DNA of 8,689 nucleotides, from assembly GCA_023436945.1 (NCBI GenBank), contig JAEZHG010000161.1, positions 1-8,689 of the forward strand, written 5' to 3'. The position numbers and the translations under genes are program-made. Under the pieces are notes generated by a model. It saw only the letters and a program-made list of their open reading frames with translations, did not search any database and had not been told where the DNA came from. Origin of the DNA: Pseudomonadota bacterium. Its GTDB lineage: Bacteria > Pseudomonadota > Alphaproteobacteria > Caulobacterales > Caulobacteraceae. How positions within the stretch are numbered: position 1 is the first letter of the stretch; each line of letters starts with the position of its first letter. Below, one piece after another: positions 6,008-8,689 of the stretch.

Positions 6008-6672
6008 TCAGCTTCGCTTCGGGCCTCGATCAGTGCGCGGATAGGCGCATAGCTCGACCTGTGCTCGGGGCAGGGGCCATGCTCGGCCAGCGCCGCACGG
6101 TGCGCCGCCGATCCGTAACCCTTGTGACGCGCAAAACCATAGACGGGATATTGGCCGTCCAGTTCGACCAGCAGGTGATCCCGTGTGGTCTTGGCCAGAA
6201 TAGAAGCCGCGGCGATGGACAAGGACTTGCCGTCGCCCCCCACGGCCACATCGACCTTGCACGGCAGGTTGAACTTGTAGTTGCCGTCGATCAGTGCCCC
6301 CGCAGGCGCAATCCCCAACATCGCTATGGCTCTTTGCATGGCCAGTTCGGTCGCGCGCAGGATGTTCATGGCGTCGATCTCCTCGACCGAGGCATGACCG
6401 ATACCCCACGCCAGCGCCTTTTCCTTAATGACCGGCATCAAGGCCTCGCGACGCTTTTCCGTCAGGGCTTTGGAATCGTTCAGACCCGCCGGAATATCAT
6501 CAGGGTTCAGGATCACCGCCGCCGCCGTTACCGGCCCCGCCCAAGGCCCGCGCCCGGCCTCGTCCACTCCGCAAACCACGCCCTTACACACGGCCGCCAG
6601 ATGGTTCTCCAGATCCATCGTCAGCGGAGCTTTGATCTTCTTCACACGGGGCGTTTTGGTCGCGGTGGTCAT
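6004..6672 (-). CDS. rnhB: Ribonuclease HII
   Basis: Endonuclease that cleaves the RNA strand of RNA-DNA hybrids and incises at single ribonucleotides in DNA, starting ribonucleotide excision repair in the cytoplasm. The 222-residue protein has the full active site: D37 and E38 in GVDEAGRGPWAGPV, D129 in LIDGN, and D147 in VGGDGKS. The spacing (92 and 18 residues) equals that of the E. coli enzyme as I remember it. SIAAASILAKTTRD (151-165) and the C-terminal YGFARHKGYGSAAHRAAL (178-195) are also typical. The N-terminus carries a basic extension of about 25 residues (TKTPRVKKIKAP) beyond the usual start. ATG 6672 has no strong Shine-Dalgarno; M19 is an alternative. The gene converges on the small membrane protein and shares CTAG with it. 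Confidence 0.95.
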   Translation of the reverse strand: MTTATKTPRVKKIKAPLTMDLENHLAAVCKGVVCGVDEAGRGPWAGPVTAAAVILNPDDIPAGLNDSKALTEKRREALMPVIKEKALAWGIGHASVEEIDAMNILRATELAMQRAIAMLGIAPAGALIDGNYKFNLPCKVDVAVGGDGKSLSIAAASILAKTTRDHLLVELDGQYPVYGFARHKGYGSAAHRAALAEHGPCPEHRSSYAPIRALIEARSEAD

Positions 6673-6837
6673 AGGCGCTGTATGCCGCGAAGCCTGTGCA
6701 GGCGAAAGTGGCGATCCGTCGATGGCAACGGTTACTTGAAGGGCAAATCAATGTAGCGTGGATAGTCCAAGAGGCACAGAACCGGAGCGCCAGCGATCGC
6801 TAGGAAATATCCATGGCTGTGGTGGGTTTGCGCGCTT

Positions 6838-7113
6838 GTGTTTTACGTCGTCGTTGGTGTTTTGAACGCGAAATACGGCATCCTTGAACATCGTGGCGAG
6901 AGGCGGGCCAAGCAGGAGCTGGTTCTGGCTGGTTATCCAGACGCATCGGCGTCTCGGGTGGCAAGCATTGCCCAAACCTGGCGTTGTCGGGAGCAGTTTG
7001 AGCGCAAGGTGCTCGTGAAGGCCTACGTGTGGAAAAGCGGGGACCAATCCGGCCTCTACTGTATCCCGAGGGATGGTAGGCCGACCAAGCTGTTGCTGGA
7101 TGAACAGAACTAG
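6838..7113 (+). CDS. Hypothetical small protein, start uncertain or damaged
   Basis: From GTG 6838 this gives 91 residues that I do not recognise. The same frame is open from 6766 and, upstream of the GTG, encodes KYPWLWWVCAL, which with FYVVVGVLN makes a convincing single membrane helix followed by a soluble domain (about residues 15-91, with two cysteines, CREQFERK and GLYCIPRDGRPTKLL). No ATG, GTG or TTG lies between 6766 and 6838. Further upstream in the same frame, ATG 6751 with GAAGGG seven bases before it is followed immediately by TAG, and by another TAG at 6763. The gene may therefore start at GTG 6838 with a shortened helix, at a rare CTG (6817), or be a decayed gene. Its codon use is less GC-biased than its neighbours, hinting at recent acquisition or weak selection. 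The stop shares CTAG with the convergent lysR gene, which supports a real coding end. Confidence 0.5.
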   Translation: MFYVVVGVLNAKYGILEHRGERRAKQELVLAGYPDASASRVASIAQTWRCREQFERKVLVKAYVWKSGDQSGLYCIPRDGRPTKLLLDEQN

Positions 7114-8045
7114 GCTCTAGGTGGTATGGGGGCGTCTGAAGCCGTCGCCTCGGCAATCTGTTCGCGCAGCCATGTATGGGCTGGATCGGCGCGGCGGCGC
7201 TCGTGCCAAATCTGGATATAGTCGAAGCTCGGAATATCGAACGGCACGGTATGGATGCGCACGTGCGGGTGACCCTTCAGGGGGCTTAGCGACCGCTCCG
7301 CCACCGTCAGGATCATATCCGTTCCCTCGATCAAGGCGAGGGCCGTGCCCCAGTGGGGTAGGATCGCGGTGATCTCACGGCTGTGTCCTGCGGTCTCCAG
7401 CGCGCGGTCGATCTCGGAACTGGTCGCGTTCTGCATCGCGACCAGCAGGTGCGGACGGGCCAGATAGGTTGCGAGCGACAACTCTGCCGCGCCATCGAGT
7501 GTTCGGCCATCGAGCAGGCAGGCGAAGTTCTCGACAAACAGGCGCTGGCTGTCGATCTGGCGCGGCAGGGCTTCGAATACGCCCAGCGCCAGATCAAGCT
7601 CGCCATCCAGCACCGCCCGCACGGCGGCGTCGCGGCTGAGTTGAGTGATCTTGAGCCGGACATGCGGTGCTATCTTCCGCAAGGCCCGCAGCAGGGGCGG
7701 CAGCACAACCGACGAGCCATAGTCCGACATGGCCAGATGGAATGTGCGTTGCTCGGTGGCCGGATCAAACGGGGCGGGCACCAGCAGGCGGCGAAGTCCG
7801 TCCAGCGTCTGTTCCAGCTCAGGCCGCAGCGCCAGCGCAACCGGACTGGCCACCAGCTTGCCGTTCTTGCGTAGCAGCAGCGGGTCATCGAACAGATGGC
7901 GCAAACGGTTCAGTGCATGGCTGACCGCAGGCTGGCTCATGTTCAACTGTGTGGCTGCACGCGACACATGCTGCGTGCTGAGCAGGGCTTCCAGCACCAC
8001 AAGCAGGTTCAGATCAACGCCGCGAAGGCTATTCGTCTTGTGCAT
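7110..8045 (-). CDS. LysR-family transcriptional regulator
   Basis: A 311-residue LysR-type regulator of normal length. The N-terminal winged helix-turn-helix is clear: LRGVDLNLLVVLEALL at 7-22, recognition region VSRAATQLNMSQPAVSHALNRLR at about 27-49, then FDDPLLLRKNGKLVASPVALAL. The opening DLNLL and the FDDPLL motif resemble the NodD/NahR/LinR branch. Residues about 98-295 form the effector-binding domain (FHLAMSDYGSSVVLPPLL, then ELDLALGVF). Start is ATG 8045; only a weak ACGG precedes it. It is divergent from the YdcZ-type transporter with a 76-base AT-rich gap, the usual arrangement for a LysR regulator controlling its neighbour. The inducer cannot be inferred. The stop overlaps the preceding gene's stop on CTAG. 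Confidence 0.93.
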   Translation of the reverse strand: MHKTNSLRGVDLNLLVVLEALLSTQHVSRAATQLNMSQPAVSHALNRLRHLFDDPLLLRKNGKLVASPVALALRPELEQTLDGLRRLLVPAPFDPATEQRTFHLAMSDYGSSVVLPPLLRALRKIAPHVRLKITQLSRDAAVRAVLDGELDLALGVFEALPRQIDSQRLFVENFACLLDGRTLDGAAELSLATYLARPHLLVAMQNATSSEIDRALETAGHSREITAILPHWGTALALIEGTDMILTVAERSLSPLKGHPHVRIHTVPFDIPSFDYIQIWHERRRADPAHTWLREQIAEATASDAPIPPRA

Positions 8046-8053
8046 ACCGTCTA

Positions 8054-8086
8054 TGATAATGATGAAATGTTATTTGTCCTGATAAT
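8054..8086. promoter_or_regulatory. Candidate LysR binding region between lysR and the transporter
   Basis: The AT-rich intergenic stretch holds TGATAAT twice (8054-8060 and 8080-8086, 26 bases apart) and a TTAT at 8070-8073 facing the ATAA of both copies. It therefore forms interrupted dyads ATAA-N10-TTAT and TTAT-N8-ATAA. The latter contains a T-N11-A pair (8070-8082), the core of LysR-type sites. Low-complexity AT sequence makes chance repeats likely. Confidence 0.35.
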
Positions 8087-8121
8087 AAGTCAGGGTCCGG
8101 TCACTCCAAGGAGAGATCGAG

Positions 8122-8604
8122 ATGAACAGCCAGACCTACCCCCTGATTTTAGCCGCCATCATCACCGGAGCTGTGGTGCCGTTTCAGGCCGGAGCCAACG
8201 CCATGATGGGGCGCACGCTAGGCCATCCACTGTGGGGATCGGTGGTGTCACTGTTGGTCAGCATCATCTGCATCCTGCCGATACTGGCCATGGCGCGCGT
8301 AGAGGCTCCAACCCTGTCCAATCTTGCGCAGGCTCCCAAATGGGTGTGGCTCGGCGGCATTGTCGGACTGGTCTATGTGACGGGCGCGTTGCTATTGGCC
8401 CCGCGTCTTGGCGCGGCGGGGTTCATTGCCGCGGTCATTTTCGGCCAGATGCTGGCATCGGTCGTCATCGACCAGTGGGGATTGGTTGGCCTACCCCAGC
8501 GCGAGTTGAGCGTCTCCCGCATCGGAGGGCTGGGCATTATCTTCGTGGGGCTGTTGGTGATGCAGATGCAAAGCCTGCTGCCCAAGCCTGCGTCGGGTCT
8601 CTAG
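8122..8604 (+). CDS. DMT-family inner membrane transporter, YdcZ type
   Basis: A 160-residue integral membrane protein of the short drug/metabolite transporter group (DMT_YdcZ). Five hydrophobic helices are visible at about 6-24, 36-58, 75-94, 98-117 and 133-149. The first helix ends in PFQAGANA, the proline/glutamine/asparagine signature of the family, and GFIAAVIFGQMLASVVIDQWG at 100-120 is also characteristic. Such half-size proteins usually work as dimers; substrates are mostly unknown. ATG 8122 is well supported by AAGGAG at 8108-8113. It is divergent from the LysR regulator, its probable controller. The TAG stop lies in a CTAG shared with the convergent gene at the window edge. Confidence 0.9.
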   Translation: MNSQTYPLILAAIITGAVVPFQAGANAMMGRTLGHPLWGSVVSLLVSIICILPILAMARVEAPTLSNLAQAPKWVWLGGIVGLVYVTGALLLAPRLGAAGFIAAVIFGQMLASVVIDQWGLVGLPQRELSVSRIGGLGIIFVGLLVMQMQSLLPKPASGL

Positions 8605-8689
8605 GGATTACTGGGCGCAGGCATTGTCGCGGCATCCAGTCGTTTGAGAATGGCGTCACGATAGGTGCGGCTCAGCACCAGTTCGGTAC
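8601..8689 (-). CDS. Partial gene, C-terminus of a probable LytTR-domain regulator
   Basis: Only the last 28 codons are in the window; the 5' part lies beyond 8689. Read on the minus strand the frame ends TELVLSRTYRDAILKRLD followed by AATMPAPSNP and TAG at 8601-8603. The SRTYRDAILKRL segment matches the conserved end of LytTR DNA-binding domains (typically V-S-R-x-Y-R-x-x-L-L), so a LytTR-type response regulator or membrane-linked LytTR protein is the best guess. The very short sequence limits confidence in the family, though the clean frame and GC-rich codons make coding likely. Its stop overlaps that of the transporter on CTAG. Confidence 0.55.
   Translation of the reverse strand, partial: TELVLSRTYRDAILKRLDAATMPAPSNP

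Noticed and set aside
4531..6672. A complete restriction-modification or phage-defence system around the methyltransferase
   Set aside because: Neither neighbour looks like an endonuclease, helicase or defence effector; RNase HII is a housekeeping repair enzyme and the small protein has no visible nuclease motif.
6792..6801. Ten-base perfect palindrome AGCGATCGCT
   Set aside because: It is a single copy in a GC-rich genome, with no partner repeat or nearby structure to support a function.

Overview
The window looks like ordinary chromosome from a GC-rich alphaproteobacterium. A member of the Caulobacteraceae (Asticcacaulis- or Brevundimonas-like) is my best guess. I infer this from codon use, from promoter-like elements resembling the Caulobacter housekeeping type (TTGac then GCTA), and from the gene set. 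No 16S or other decisive marker is present, so a sphingomonad is not excluded. I see no IS element, phage gene, CRISPR array, tRNA or rRNA.

Layout, left to right. (1) A secreted PhoK/PafA-like alkaline phosphatase (135-1814, +), closed by a hairpin terminator. (2) Pyruvate kinase (1932-3344, +). (3) A TetR-family repressor (3341-3934, -) divergent from a RidA/YjgH-like protein (4056-4460, +), with two 26-bp near-identical palindrome-bearing repeats between them. (4) A solitary class D12 DNA adenine methyltransferase (4540-5592, +) and a small C-terminally anchored membrane protein (5654-6007, +). (5) Ribonuclease HII (6004-6672, -). (6) A hypothetical small gene with an unclear or damaged start (about 6838-7113, +). 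(7) A LysR-type regulator (7110-8045, -) divergent from a five-helix YdcZ-type DMT transporter (8122-8604, +). (8) The 3' end of a probable LytTR-domain gene (8601-8689, -).

The genes are mostly independent housekeeping or accessory units. The two divergent regulator/target pairs (tetR/ridA and lysR/ydcZ-like) are the only obvious local regulatory circuits. Methyltransferase, small membrane protein and RNase HII sit together, but no restriction endonuclease is visible.

The most striking feature is architectural. All four convergent gene pairs overlap by exactly four bases, and in each case those bases are the palindrome CTAG, which gives a TAG stop to both genes. All eight genes ending in a convergent pair use TAG, whereas the three genes followed by a co-directional gene use TAA. 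I count by eye only about eleven CTAG tetramers in the whole window, four of them at these junctions.
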